64,000 nucleotides of DNA, taken from the NCBI RefSeq assembly GCF_000730565.1, contig NZ_BBIQ01000005.1, positions 1 to 64,000 of the forward strand, read 5' to 3'. The translations under genes were made by a program, and so were the position numbers. The stretch is from Pseudomonas fulva NBRC 16637 = DSM 17717. GTDB taxonomy: Bacteria > Pseudomonadota > Gammaproteobacteria > Pseudomonadales > Pseudomonadaceae. A model generated the notes under the pieces. It made no database searches, was not told the DNA's origin, and was given only the letters and a program-made list of their open reading frames with translations. Shown here in pieces: positions 20,291 through 29,648 of this stretch (position 1 is its first letter; each line of letters opens with the position of its first letter).

Positions 20291-20309
20291 TGCTGCTTTG
20301 GTGGTCGGG
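20291..20309. promoter_or_regulatory. PQQ-cluster regulatory element, second copy in pedF-pedE gap
   Basis: TGCTGCTTTGGTGGTCGGG, about 82 bases before pedF. It resembles the pqqA and porin copies (GCTRCTTTGG) and is one base from the better copy at 20311. Confidence 0.4.
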
Positions 20310-20310
20310 T

Positions 20311-20331
20311 GCTCGTTCCTTGGTAGTAGGG
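20311..20331. promoter_or_regulatory. PQQ-cluster regulatory element in pedF-pedE divergent promoter region
   Basis: CGTTCCTTGGTAGTAGGG is the central part. It lies almost midway between the two divergent starts (about 103 and 129 bases), so one site could serve both genes. It shares 12 identical bases with the pedI copy. Confidence 0.6.
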
Positions 20332-20363
20332 CTTGCGACGACGTGCGAAAAGAGGTTGGCGGT

Positions 20364-20398
20364 GGGAAGTTTTCCCGGCCTCGGCGGGATTTTCTCCC
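20364..20398. promoter_or_regulatory. Inverted repeats in the pedE leader, similar to those of pedH
   Basis: GGGAAGTTTTCCC (20364-20376) and GGGATTTTCTCCC (20386-20398), each an inverted repeat, about 60-95 bases before the pedE start. The pedH leader holds the same pair of GGGAA/TTCCC-type elements. Confidence 0.45.
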
Positions 20399-20459
20399 TG
20401 TTGCGCAGCGTCCGGACGGACCACGCTGTGCGGGCCAAACTCCACAGGGAATTGCAACC

Positions 20460-22355
20460 ATGACAACAAGATCGCTACCCGCCCCGTCTCCCCTGGCCCT
20501 GAGCGTGAAGGCCCTGCTGCTGGCCGCAAGCCTGGCCACCGGGACAGTGGCCACGGCGGCAACCACAAGCCCGGCACCTGCCAGCAAGAACGTGACCTGG
20601 GAAGACATCGCCAACGACCACCTCACGACTGGGGACGTCCTGCAATACGGCATGGGCACCAACGCCCAGCGCTGGAGCCCGCTGGCCCAGGTCAACGACA
20701 AGAACGTGTTCAAGCTGACCCCGGCCTGGTCTTACTCCTTTGGTGACGAAAAGCAACGTGGCCAGGAGTCTCAGGCTATTGTCAGCGACGGCGTGGTGTA
20801 CGTCACCGGCTCCTACTCGCGGGTATTCGCCCTCGATGCCAAGACCGGCAAACGCCTGTGGACCTACAATCACCGCCTGCCGGACAACATTCGCCCGTGC
20901 TGCGACGTGGTAAACCGTGGCGCTGCCATTTACGGCGACAAGGTCTACTTTGGCACGCTGGACGCCCGGGTCATCGCGCTGAACAAACACACCGGCAAGG
21001 TGGTGTGGAACAAGAAATTCGGCGACCACAGCGCCGGCTACACCATGACCGGGGCGCCTGTGCTGGTCAAGGACAAGACCAGCGGCAAGGTGCTGCTGAT
21101 CCACGGCAGCTCCGGCGACGAATTCGGCGTGGTGGGCCAGCTGTTCGCCCGTGACCCGGAAACCGGCGAGGAAGTGTGGATGCGCCCCTTCGTCGAGGGC
21201 CACATGGGCCGCCTCAATGGCAAGGACAGCACCCCTACTGGCAACGTCAAGGCACCGTCCTGGCCGGATGACCCGACCACCGAAACCGGCAAGGTGGAGG
21301 CCTGGAGCCACGGCGGCGGCGCACCCTGGCAGAGTGCAAGCTTCGATGCCCAAAGCAATACCATCATCGTTGGTGCAGGCAACCCAGGCCCCTGGAACAC
21401 CTGGGCACGCACCGCCAAGGACGGCAACCCGCACGATTACGACAGCCTCTATACCTCCGGCCAGGTGGGCGTGGACCCCAGCACTGGCGAGGTCAAATGG
21501 TTCTACCAGCACACCCCCAACGACGCCTGGGACTTCTCTGGCAACAACGAGCTGGTGCTGTTCGACTACAAGGACAAGCAAGGCAAGGTGATCAAGGCCA
21601 CGGGGCATGCCGACCGCAACGGTTTCTTCTACGTGGTCGATCGCAACGACGGCAAGCTGCAGAACGCCTTCCCCTTCGTCGACAACATCACCTGGGCCAG
21701 TCACATCGACCTCAAGACCGGCCGTCCCGTGGAAAATCCAGGGCAACGGCCTGCCAAGCCGCTGCCGGGAGAAACCAAGGGCAAGCCGGTGGAAGTGTCG
21801 CCACCCTTCCTGGGCGGCAAGAACTGGAACCCCATGGCCTACAGCCAGGACACCGGTCTTTTCTACATCCCGGGCAACCAGTGGAAAGAGGAATACTGGA
21901 CCGAGGAAGTGAACTACAAGAAAGGCTCCGCTTACCTGGGCATGGGCTTTCGCATCAAGCGCATGTACGACGACCACGTAGGCACCCTGCGCGCCATGGA
22001 CCCGACCACCGGCAAGCTGGTGTGGGAACACAAGGAGCACCTGCCGCTGTGGGCCGGGGTGCTGGCGACCAAGGGCAACCTGGTGTTCACCGGAACCGGT
22101 GACGGTTTCTTCAAGGCTTTCGACGCCAAGACCGGCAAAGAGCTTTGGAAATTCCAGACGGGCAGCGGCATCGTTTCCCCGCCCATTACCTGGGAGCAGG
22201 ACGGGGAGCAATACATCGGTGTCACTGTCGGCTATGGCGGGGCGGTGCCGCTGTGGGGCGGCGACATGGCCGAACTGACCAAGCCAGTGGCCCAGGGCGG
22301 TTCGTTCTGGGTGTTCAAGATACCGAGTTGGGACACCACGACTGCTCAACGTTGA
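20460..22355 (+). CDS. pedE: Calcium-type PQQ-dependent alcohol dehydrogenase PedE (ExaA-like)
   Basis: Periplasmic quinoprotein alcohol dehydrogenase of 631 residues. A signal peptide (LLLAASLATGTVATAA) is followed by the propeller. RPCCDVV holds the vicinal Cys pair that contacts PQQ, and WDFSGNNEL carries the catalytic Asp358. Ser360 stands where PedH has the second aspartate, as in Ca2+-dependent enzymes. Substrates in the family include ethanol, 1-butanol, 2-phenylethanol and aldehydes. I chose ATG 20460 (MTTRSLPAPSPLALS), with ACAGGGA upstream; the longer open frame runs through the promoter region. It is followed by a terminator-like hairpin and then the pentapeptide gene. Confidence 0.96.
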   Translation: MTTRSLPAPSPLALSVKALLLAASLATGTVATAATTSPAPASKNVTWEDIANDHLTTGDVLQYGMGTNAQRWSPLAQVNDKNVFKLTPAWSYSFGDEKQRGQESQAIVSDGVVYVTGSYSRVFALDAKTGKRLWTYNHRLPDNIRPCCDVVNRGAAIYGDKVYFGTLDARVIALNKHTGKVVWNKKFGDHSAGYTMTGAPVLVKDKTSGKVLLIHGSSGDEFGVVGQLFARDPETGEEVWMRPFVEGHMGRLNGKDSTPTGNVKAPSWPDDPTTETGKVEAWSHGGGAPWQSASFDAQSNTIIVGAGNPGPWNTWARTAKDGNPHDYDSLYTSGQVGVDPSTGEVKWFYQHTPNDAWDFSGNNELVLFDYKDKQGKVIKATGHADRNGFFYVVDRNDGKLQNAFPFVDNITWASHIDLKTGRPVENPGQRPAKPLPGETKGKPVEVSPPFLGGKNWNPMAYSQDTGLFYIPGNQWKEEYWTEEVNYKKGSAYLGMGFRIKRMYDDHVGTLRAMDPTTGKLVWEHKEHLPLWAGVLATKGNLVFTGTGDGFFKAFDAKTGKELWKFQTGSGIVSPPITWEQDGEQYIGVTVGYGGAVPLWGGDMAELTKPVAQGGSFWVFKIPSWDTTTAQR

Positions 22356-22361
22356 CCGACA

Positions 22362-22393
22362 GCGGGGCGCGCTCCGGCTGCGCCCCGCCCTTT
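22362..22393 (+). terminator. Terminator or attenuator after pedE
   Basis: GCGGGGCGC and GCGCCCCGC pair over 9 bp around a 9-base loop and are followed by CCTTTTG, a short T-run. It lies within the 62-base gap before the pentapeptide-repeat gene. Confidence 0.65.
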
Positions 22394-22417
22394 TGCGCCT
22401 GTCCAGGGAACTCGATC

Positions 22418-23077
22418 ATGACCTTTCTACCACTGGCCTTGTTGCTGGCCATCACTCCCGCGTTGGCGCTGGCCACTGATAGCGATGACGGCGACACGCC
22501 GTTGAGCATCAACGGCTGCGTGATCGCCGAAGCCAGCCAATGCCCCGGCGCCAACCTGCGGGGCGCCAAGCTGGCCAATCAGGACCTGCGCAAGATGAAC
22601 CTGGCCGGCGCCGACCTGCGCGATGCCGACCTGCGCCACGCCCGGCTGGACCTGGCCAATCTCGAAAAAGCCCGGTTGCAGGGCGCCAACCTGACCCGCG
22701 CCAGCCTGCAGCAAAGCAACCTGCGCCTGGCCGACCTGAGCAGTGCACGGCTGATGGCCATCCAGGGCTGGGGGCTGTTTGCCCAAGGCGCCCAGTTCAC
22801 CAACGCCGACCTGAGCGCTGCCTACCTGCAATTCGCCCGGCTCTCGGGCGCCAGGATGCAGCAGGCCAACTTGCAGGCTGCGGACCTGGAAATGGCCTGG
22901 CTGAACAAGACCGACTTGCGCGGCGCGCATCTGAACGATGCCAATCTCCAAGAAGCCAAGCTTGGGCAGAGCAACCTCGAACAAGCCAAGCTGGAAGGCG
23001 CGCGCCTTCACTACGGCAACTTCCAGGACGCCAACATGCAAGGCTGCAGCGGCTGCCCAGCCACCTGGGAACATTGA
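22418..23077 (+). CDS. Exported pentapeptide-repeat protein
   Basis: A 219-residue protein with a signal peptide (LPLALLLAITPALALA) followed by about 170 residues of tandem pentapeptides of the A(D/N)Lxx type (GANLRGAKLANQDLRKMNL, ADLRDADLRHARL). These fold as a right-handed square beta-helix. Conserved cysteines lie near both ends (INGCVIAEASQCPG and the C-terminal CSGCPATW). It is presumably periplasmic. The gene follows pedE in many ped/exa clusters, but I know of no tested function. Start ATG 22418 has AGGGAA upstream. It ends 14 bases from the convergent pedR2. Confidence 0.85.
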   Translation: MTFLPLALLLAITPALALATDSDDGDTPLSINGCVIAEASQCPGANLRGAKLANQDLRKMNLAGADLRDADLRHARLDLANLEKARLQGANLTRASLQQSNLRLADLSSARLMAIQGWGLFAQGAQFTNADLSAAYLQFARLSGARMQQANLQAADLEMAWLNKTDLRGAHLNDANLQEAKLGQSNLEQAKLEGARLHYGNFQDANMQGCSGCPATWEH

Positions 23078-23091
23078 CTTCGAGCACTCGG

Positions 23092-23730
23092 CTAACCCGC
23101 TACACGTACCAGACCCAGGTCGATGCCCACGTGCACCAGTTCAGCATGGGAGCCGACCTGCAGTTTGCTCTTGAGCATGGTCAGGTGATTGGAGACGGTC
23201 TTTGCACTGATACACAGCTGCTCGGCGATCGACCGGGCCGGTGTGCCGCGAACCAGCATCACGAAGATTTCCAGCTCCCGCTGGGTCAGGCGTTGCAGCC
23301 TGGGATCACAAGCATCGTGCGTCGAGCTGCAGGCCAGTTGGGTAGCCAGCCCCTGCTCGATGTACGCGTATCCGGCAAGCACGCGCTGTACGGCCTCGAC
23401 CAGAACCTGCGGGGCCGAGCTCTTGGTCAGATAGCCGGCCGCGCCGGCGTCCAGCGCCTGGCGTACCAGTGGCAGCTCGTCATGCATGCTGAAGAACAGC
23501 ACCCGCAACTGCGGCAGGCGCTGGCGCAGGCGTCGGGTGGTTTCCAGCCCACTGATGCCGGGCAGGCCGAAGTCCATGATCACCAGATTCGGTACCTGCT
23601 CCTGCACGCGAGCCAGGGCTTCTTCACCGCTGGCAGCCTCACGCACCTGCATCGATGGCAACACGGCGCGCAGCAGGCTGGCGTAGCCTTGGCGAACCAC
23701 GGCGTGGTCGTCGACCAGCACGATATTCAT
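23092..23730 (-). CDS. pedR2: LuxR/NarL-type response regulator PedR2
   Basis: A 212-residue two-component regulator. The N-terminal receiver has the phosphorylation site Asp53 in NLVIMDFGLPG, acidic residues VDDHAVVRQ and the Lys of YLTKSSAPQ. The C-terminal LuxR helix-turn-helix (LTQRELEIFVMLVRGTPARSIAEQL) begins at about 145. In P. putida KT2440 the PedS2/PedR2 pair carries out the switch between pedE and pedH in response to lanthanides. The start has GGAGGTG upstream and overlaps the kinase stop by four bases (ATGA). Confidence 0.92.
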   Translation of the reverse strand: MNIVLVDDHAVVRQGYASLLRAVLPSMQVREAASGEEALARVQEQVPNLVIMDFGLPGISGLETTRRLRQRLPQLRVLFFSMHDELPLVRQALDAGAAGYLTKSSAPQVLVEAVQRVLAGYAYIEQGLATQLACSSTHDACDPRLQRLTQRELEIFVMLVRGTPARSIAEQLCISAKTVSNHLTMLKSKLQVGSHAELVHVGIDLGLVRVAG

Positions 23731-25010
23731 GACACCTCCAGGGGAATCGTCAGGGCCAGTGCCCACCCGGCACCGGGACGGGTGAGAATGAGCAGTTCAC
23801 CGCCCAGGCTGCGGGCGCGCTCGGCCATTGAATGCAAACCTACCCCGGGCCGCCCAGGCTGGCTGGCGCCGCAGCCGTCGTCGCGAACCAGAAGGCGCAG
23901 CCCGTTGGCGCCCCGTTGCAGGCGTATCCGCACCTGACGGGCGTGGGCATGGCGAGCGACGTTGGTCAGCGCTTCCTGCAACAACCGGTACAGATGCGTG
24001 CGTTGGGTAGATGACAGCGCCGGCAACTGGGCCCCGACCCGCAAATGACACTCGATGGCCTGGCTGGCACGCCATTGGCTCACCAACTGGTCGAGGGCTT
24101 CGGCCATGGGCAGGTGCTGCAGCGCAACCGGGTACAAGTCCCGTATCAAGGCTCGGAAACCGAACTGCAAGCCTGCACAGTTGCGCTCCAGCGTCTGGGT
24201 GGTTTGTCGCACCTGCTCAGGTTGGTGGGCACACAATTGCAACAGACACACCTGGGCGCGGATGCCGGCCACGTACTGGCCCAGGTCGTCGTGCAGCGCC
24301 TGAGCCAGCCGCGTGCGTTCCTGCTCCTGGACCGCCAGCAAAGCGCCAGTCAGTTGCTGGTTGTCGGCCTGGGCCTGCTCGATCGCCGCGGCCATCTGGT
24401 TGAAGTGCCCGGCCAATTGGCGCGCTTGCGGGCCACCGGTCACTTGCAGACGCACGTCCAACTGCCCTTGCGACACCTGGCGCAATGCACGCAGCAGCGC
24501 AGCCAGCAGGCGCAGCCCGCGCTGCACGGCCCAACTGATGGACAGCAGGCTCATGGCCAACGCGACAGCACATACCGCCAGCAGCTGTTGCAGCGAGTCC
24601 CAGACTTCATCGACCTCATCGCGTGCGTCCACGCTCAACGCGACGCGGCGGCCATCATCGAGTACCAGCATACGGGTGCTGTCGTAATGCTCGCCTGCCA
24701 GCACCGTGCCCAACCAGCCATCGAGCCCGGCCTCGGACGGCACCGCCGTTTTTTCAGGCTCGCCAGGGTTCAGCCAATGCACGCGCACGTGGCGCAGGTG
24801 CTCGGTCAGCACAGGTTGCAGGCTCGCCGGGTCGTGGCTGGCGGCTTGGGCCATGTACGCCATCACCGCTTCGGCCGACTGCAACTCCCGCTTCACATCG
24901 GCTGATGCCTGGTGCAGCACGACCCCCGCGCAGGCCAGGGTCAACACCGCGAAACAGCCAGCGACCCACAGGTTGATACGCCAGAGGGCAGACAGATTGA
25001 CAGCATGCAT
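23727..25010 (-). CDS. pedS2: Membrane sensor histidine kinase PedS2
   Basis: A 427-residue kinase with two transmembrane helices (about 10-30 and 155-175) bracketing a ~125-residue periplasmic sensor domain rich in Glu/Asp/His (LRHVRVHWLNPGEPEK, RDEVDEVWDSL) that might bind a metal. A HAMP segment follows, then a HisKA_3 dimerisation domain with the phospho-acceptor His in LAQALHDDLGQYVAGIR and a HATPase domain (EALTNVARHAHA, DDGCG). In KT2440 PedS2 senses lanthanum so that pedE is on without it and pedH on with it. Start ATG 25010 (MHAVNLSALWR) has TGGAG upstream. Confidence 0.92.
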   Translation of the reverse strand: MHAVNLSALWRINLWVAGCFAVLTLACAGVVLHQASADVKRELQSAEAVMAYMAQAASHDPASLQPVLTEHLRHVRVHWLNPGEPEKTAVPSEAGLDGWLGTVLAGEHYDSTRMLVLDDGRRVALSVDARDEVDEVWDSLQQLLAVCAVALAMSLLSISWAVQRGLRLLAALLRALRQVSQGQLDVRLQVTGGPQARQLAGHFNQMAAAIEQAQADNQQLTGALLAVQEQERTRLAQALHDDLGQYVAGIRAQVCLLQLCAHQPEQVRQTTQTLERNCAGLQFGFRALIRDLYPVALQHLPMAEALDQLVSQWRASQAIECHLRVGAQLPALSSTQRTHLYRLLQEALTNVARHAHARQVRIRLQRGANGLRLLVRDDGCGASQPGRPGVGLHSMAERARSLGGELLILTRPGAGWALALTIPLEVS

Positions 25011-25062
25011 GACCGGGCTCCAGGGCAACTGCTGCCATCCTAGGGCGCCACGCCAGCGCACC

Positions 25063-25082
25063 CGCTACTACCTTGGTAGCGG
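25063..25082. promoter_or_regulatory. PQQ-cluster regulatory element between pedS2 and pedA1
   Basis: CGCTACTACCTTGGTAGCGG, the most symmetrical copy (CGCTAC...GTAGCG around CCTTG). It lies about 53 bases from pedS2 and 76 from pedA1, so it could act on both. A partial repeat (GCGCTACTTTC) follows 7 bases later. Confidence 0.6.
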
Positions 25083-25157
25083 CTGGGCGCTACTTTCTGC
25101 ATATTCCCCGGCCCCGGTAGGCTTTCTATGCTGGCGCCATCTGCCGTGGAGTGCGAT

Positions 25158-26351
25158 ATGCGCCAGCCTGCCCACCTTGTCCTGACTTGCCTGCTGACCT
25201 TGCTTGCGCCGACGGCCTGGGCTCAGAACGAAAGGGCCGACACACAGGCCGTGAGCCCCTTGCAGATCCGTATCGGCTACCTGAGCTATCGCCCTGACAG
25301 CGGCCCGCTGTTGTCCACTATCTGGCCTGAACCGAACGATGCCGGCCTGCAAGGGGCACAGTTAGCCGTTGCCGACAGCAATACCACCGGGCGGTTTCTC
25401 AAGCAGCAGTTCGCGCTGGTCAGCGCACGTGCCGACTCCGCCGAGCAACTGCTGCATGCCGCCCAGGCCCAGCATGGGGATGGCGTGCGGTTGTTCGTCA
25501 TCAACGCGCCGGTCGCCAGCCTGCGGGCCTTGTCTGCGGCCCTGCCTGACAGCCTGCTGTTCAATGCCGGCAGCCCGGATGACGCCATACGCAGCGTGCA
25601 GTGCCTGGGCAATGTGCTGCACGCCCTGCCTGGGCGGGCGATGCTGGCCGATGCGCTGGTGCAGTTTCTGGTGCTGCGCAAATGGCAGCGCGGGTTGCTG
25701 ATCGTCGGGCAGACCCCGGACGATGAAGCCTACGCCGCCGCGCTGCGCCGCGCGGCCAAGCGCTTTGGCCTGCAACTGGTGGCCGAGAAGCGCTGGACGT
25801 TCGACAACGACCAGCGCCGCAGCGCCCAGGCCGACATGCCGCTGTTCACTCAGGCGCGCGAATACGACGTGGTGCTGGTGGCTGATGAACGGGGCGACTT
25901 CGGCGAATACGTGCCCTACCAGACCTGGTTGCCACGCCCGGTCGCCGGCACTCAGGGCCTGACGCCCACCGGCTGGCACAAGACCGTAGAAACGTTTGGC
26001 GCCGCGCAATTGCAAAAACGCTTCGAAGCGCAGGCCGGCCGTTGGATGAACGACCGCGATTTCGCAGCGTGGATGGCCGTGCGCAGCATCGCCACGGCCG
26101 TCAGCAAGCTGCGCGAGGCCAAGCCCAGGGCCTTGCAGCAACTGCTTGTGAGCGAACAACTGCCACTCGACGGTTTCAAGGGGCGCAAGCTCAGCTACAG
26201 GCCCTGGAATGGCGAGCTGCGCCAACCCATCCCCCTGGTGCAGCCCAGAGCCCTGGTCAGCACCTCACCGCAGGAAGGCTTCCTGCACCCTTCCAACGAG
26301 ATGGACAGCCTGGGATTCGACAAGGCCGATGTGAGCTGCACTTACCCCTGA
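25158..26351 (+). CDS. pedA1: ABC transporter solute-binding protein, PQQ-catabolism type (PedA1-like)
   Basis: A 397-residue exported protein with a signal peptide (LVLTCLLTLLAPTAWA) and a periplasmic-binding-protein type I fold related to branched-chain amino acid receptors (LQIRIGYLSYRPDSGP, NAGSPDDAIR, RGLLIVGQTPDDE). It belongs to the group linked to PQQ-dependent catabolism. In KT2440 the PedA1A2BC system is needed for efficient growth when lanthanides are scarce, so this protein may help sense or handle rare earths, though direct binding is unproven. GGAG precedes the ATG at 25158. First gene of a five-gene plus-strand set leading to the rhodanese gene. Confidence 0.85.
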   Translation: MRQPAHLVLTCLLTLLAPTAWAQNERADTQAVSPLQIRIGYLSYRPDSGPLLSTIWPEPNDAGLQGAQLAVADSNTTGRFLKQQFALVSARADSAEQLLHAAQAQHGDGVRLFVINAPVASLRALSAALPDSLLFNAGSPDDAIRSVQCLGNVLHALPGRAMLADALVQFLVLRKWQRGLLIVGQTPDDEAYAAALRRAAKRFGLQLVAEKRWTFDNDQRRSAQADMPLFTQAREYDVVLVADERGDFGEYVPYQTWLPRPVAGTQGLTPTGWHKTVETFGAAQLQKRFEAQAGRWMNDRDFAAWMAVRSIATAVSKLREAKPRALQQLLVSEQLPLDGFKGRKLSYRPWNGELRQPIPLVQPRALVSTSPQEGFLHPSNEMDSLGFDKADVSCTYP

Positions 26352-26380
26352 CACGCCCACACAATAACAAGGAACCTGTC

Positions 26381-27366
26381 ATGCGCCGCCGCCCCTCATC
26401 ACGCTGCCTGCTGTGCGCCCGTCTTCTGCCGGTCGTCCTGGCCCTGGCCGGCGAGCCTGCTCTGGCCGCCACCGCCTGGGTGTCCAACGAGAAGGACAAC
26501 ACCCTGAGCCTGATCGACCTGCAGACCTTGACGGTGACCGACACCCTGCCCGTCGGCCAACGCCCGCGCGGCCTGCTGCTGTCGCACGACAACAAGCTGC
26601 TGTACATCTGCGCCAGCGATTCGGATCGGGTGCAGGTGATGGACGTGGCCAGCCGTATCCTCGTCAAGGAACTCCCGTCAGGCAAAGACCCCGAGCAATT
26701 CGCCCTGCATCCCAACGACCGTTGGTTGTACGTGTCAAACGAAGACGATGCCCTGGTCACGGTCATCGACACCGTTAGCGACACGGTGCTGGCCCAGGTG
26801 GATGTGGGCATCGAACCTGAGGGCATGGCCGTGAGCCCGGATGGCAAATGGGCGGTCAACACCAGCGAAACCACCAACATGCTGCACTGGATCGACACCC
26901 AGACCCAGACCTTGGCCGACAGCACCCCGGTGGACCAGCGCCCCCGTTTCGTGGAATTCAGCCAGGATGGCAAGCACCTGTGGGCGTCGGCAGAAATCGG
27001 CGGCACGGTCACCATCCTGGACGTGGCTTCGCGCCAGGTGCTCAAGACCCTGAACTTCGCCATCAAGGGCGTGCACCCTGACAAAGTCCAGCCAGTGGGC
27101 ATCAAGCTCAGCGCCGATGGCAAGTACGCGTTCGTGGCACTGGGCCCGGCCAATCATGTGGCGGTGGTCGATGCCAGGACATTCGAAGTGCTGGACTACC
27201 TGCTGGTGGGGCGTCGCGTCTGGCAGCTGGCCTTCACCCCTGACCAGCAGCAACTGCTGGCCACCAATGGCGTGAGCGGCGACGTGTCGGTGATCGACGT
27301 GGCCAGCCTCAAGGTGCTCAAATCGATCAAGGTCGGCCGCTATCCATGGGGTGTGGTGGTCACGCC

Positions 27367-27370
<4 letters not shown>
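26381..27370 (+). CDS. pedA2: YVTN beta-propeller protein, PQQ-catabolism type (PedA2-like)
   Basis: A 329-residue exported seven-bladed beta-propeller. A signal peptide (LPVVLALAGEPALAA) is followed by repeated YVTN-type blades: AWVSNEKDNTLSLIDL, LYICASDSDRVQVMD, LYVSNEDDALVTVID, AFVALGPANHVAVVD and LATNGVSGDVSVIDV. No catalytic site is apparent. The gene is always near the ABC transporter in such clusters and may form the periplasmic part of that system. ATG 26381 has AAGGAA upstream, and its stop overlaps the next start by four bases. Confidence 0.87.
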
Positions 27371-28106
<736 letters not shown>

Positions 28107-28107
<1 letters not shown>

Positions 28108-28898
28108 TGAACGCCTATTGGTACTGTTTTAGCGGCATCCTCATGCGTGAAGCCCTGCGGTTCGTGCGCCAACGCACGCGTCTGATCAGCGCACTGGTGC
28201 GCCCCTTGTTGTGGCTGGTGGTGTTCGCTGCCGGGTTTCGTGCTGCACTGGGCATCGCCATCATCGAGCCATACGACAGCTACATTCCCTACGAGGTCTA
28301 CATCGTGCCGGGCCTGGCCTGCATGATCCTGCTGTTCAATGGCATGCAAGGTTCGCTATCGATGGTCTACGACCGGGAGATGGGCAGCATGCGGGTGCTG
28401 CTGACCAGCCCGCTGCCCAGGGCCTTTCTGTTGTGCAGCAAGCTTTTGGCGACGTCGCTTATCTCTGTGCTACAGGTGTACATCTTCATCGCCATCGCTT
28501 GGCTTTACGGCATTCAGCCCCCAGTCGGCGGCCTGGGGCTGGCCCTGCCCGCGGTACTGCTCGTGGGGTTCATGCTCAGCGCACTGGGGCTGTTGCTGTC
28601 CAATGCCATCCGCCAACTGGAGAATTTTGCCGGAGTGATGAATTTCGTGATCTTCCCCTTGTTCTTTCTGTCGTCGGCGCTCTATCCGCTTTGGAAAATG
28701 CAGGAGGCCAGCCAGTGGCTTTACTGGCTGTGTGCGGTCAACCCGTTCACCCACGCCGTCGAGCTGGTGCGCTTTGCGCTCTACGAGCGGCTGAGCCTTC
28801 TGGCGCTGGCGGTATGCCTGACGCTGAGCATGCTGTTCACGCTGCTGGCTATCGTCACCTTCAACCCGCAGCACGCCGCCCTGCGCAAACCACGGTGA
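28107..28898 (+). CDS. pedC: ABC transporter permease, ABC-2 type (PedC-like)
   Basis: A 263-residue inner-membrane protein with six predicted helices (LLWLVVFAAGFRAALGIAI, GLACMILLFNGM, LISVLQVYIFIAIAWLYG, ALPAVLLVGFMLSALGLLL, GVMNFVIFPLFFLSSALYP and a C-terminal LLALAVCLTLSMLFTLLAIV) and an ABC-2 conserved region. The ABC-2 class is usually an exporter, which is notable for a system linked to periplasmic metal and cofactor use. It pairs with PedB through the one-base overlap. The regulatory element for the next gene begins 40 bases after its stop. Confidence 0.9.
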
Positions 28899-28938
28899 GG
28901 TGCCCCGGTGGACCGTGCGCTGCAGGGGAGGCTCGCCT

Positions 28939-28958
28939 CTACTACTTTGGTACTACCC
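28939..28958. promoter_or_regulatory. PQQ-cluster regulatory element upstream of the rhodanese-like gene
   Basis: CTACTACTTTGGTACTACCC, 74 bases before the rhodanese-like start. Both halves (CTACTACTTTGG and TACTACCC) recall the other copies. Confidence 0.55.
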
Positions 28959-29031
28959 AGGGTGTCTATGGTCGCATTCACAAAGCCGTGGCACTGGCAT
29001 GTAATGCGCTTATAACAAGAAGGAACAGACC

Positions 29032-29592
29032 ATGCCACGTGCCCTCCAAAGGCTGCCCCTGTGCTTGCTGGCCGCCGCCTCGCTGAGCCTTCTGCTGGGC
29101 CATGCCCAGGCCGCCGCCCCACCGACGTTCACGCCAGATGGCTACCGCGCCACGCTGTACCGCAGCCCGACCCCGCCGCAGGTCGAAGGTGGCAAGGTGA
29201 TAGACACTGCCGCGCTGCAATCGATGATGCGGGGGCATCCGGCCCCTGTCCTGATCGACGTCTACCGCCGCCAGTGGCTGCATGAACGCTTCATCGAAGA
29301 CGAGCCCCACGCCAACCTGCCTGGCAGCCTGTGGCTGCCCAACACCGGCGACGGCGTGCTCAGCCCTGCCTGGCAAGGTTACTTCGAGCATCACCTGCGT
29401 CAGGCCACAGGGGGGCAGCCTCATTACCCTGTCGTCTTCTATTGTCGGTCCGATTGCTGGTTGAGCTGGAACGCGGTAAAACGCGCAGCACACCTGGGCT
29501 ACACCAACCTCTACTGGTACCGCGACGGGCTAGACGCCTGGCAGCAGGCCGACCTGCCCGTGCAGACGGCCCAGCCAGCAGCGTTTCCCTGA
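29032..29592 (+). CDS. Exported rhodanese-like protein, PQQ-catabolism CxxxCW type
   Basis: A 186-residue periplasmic protein. A signal peptide (LPLCLLAAASLSLLLGHAQA) is followed by a degenerate rhodanese domain (PVLIDVYRRQWLHERF, LPGSLWLPNTGDGV, VVFYCRSDCWLSWNAVKRA). The CRSDCW motif stands in the active-site loop position and places a second cysteine and a tryptophan where normal sulfurtransferases have other residues. The family occurs only near PQQ dehydrogenases. It could be a redox or sulfur partner for the SoxYZ-like carrier, but this is inference. AAGGAA precedes the ATG. Confidence 0.85.
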   Translation: MPRALQRLPLCLLAAASLSLLLGHAQAAAPPTFTPDGYRATLYRSPTPPQVEGGKVIDTAALQSMMRGHPAPVLIDVYRRQWLHERFIEDEPHANLPGSLWLPNTGDGVLSPAWQGYFEHHLRQATGGQPHYPVVFYCRSDCWLSWNAVKRAAHLGYTNLYWYRDGLDAWQQADLPVQTAQPAAFP

Positions 29593-29648
29593 CAGCTTGC
29601 TTGCCCCTGCGCGCTTAATTATTCAAACAAGAACAAGGTGAAAAGGCC

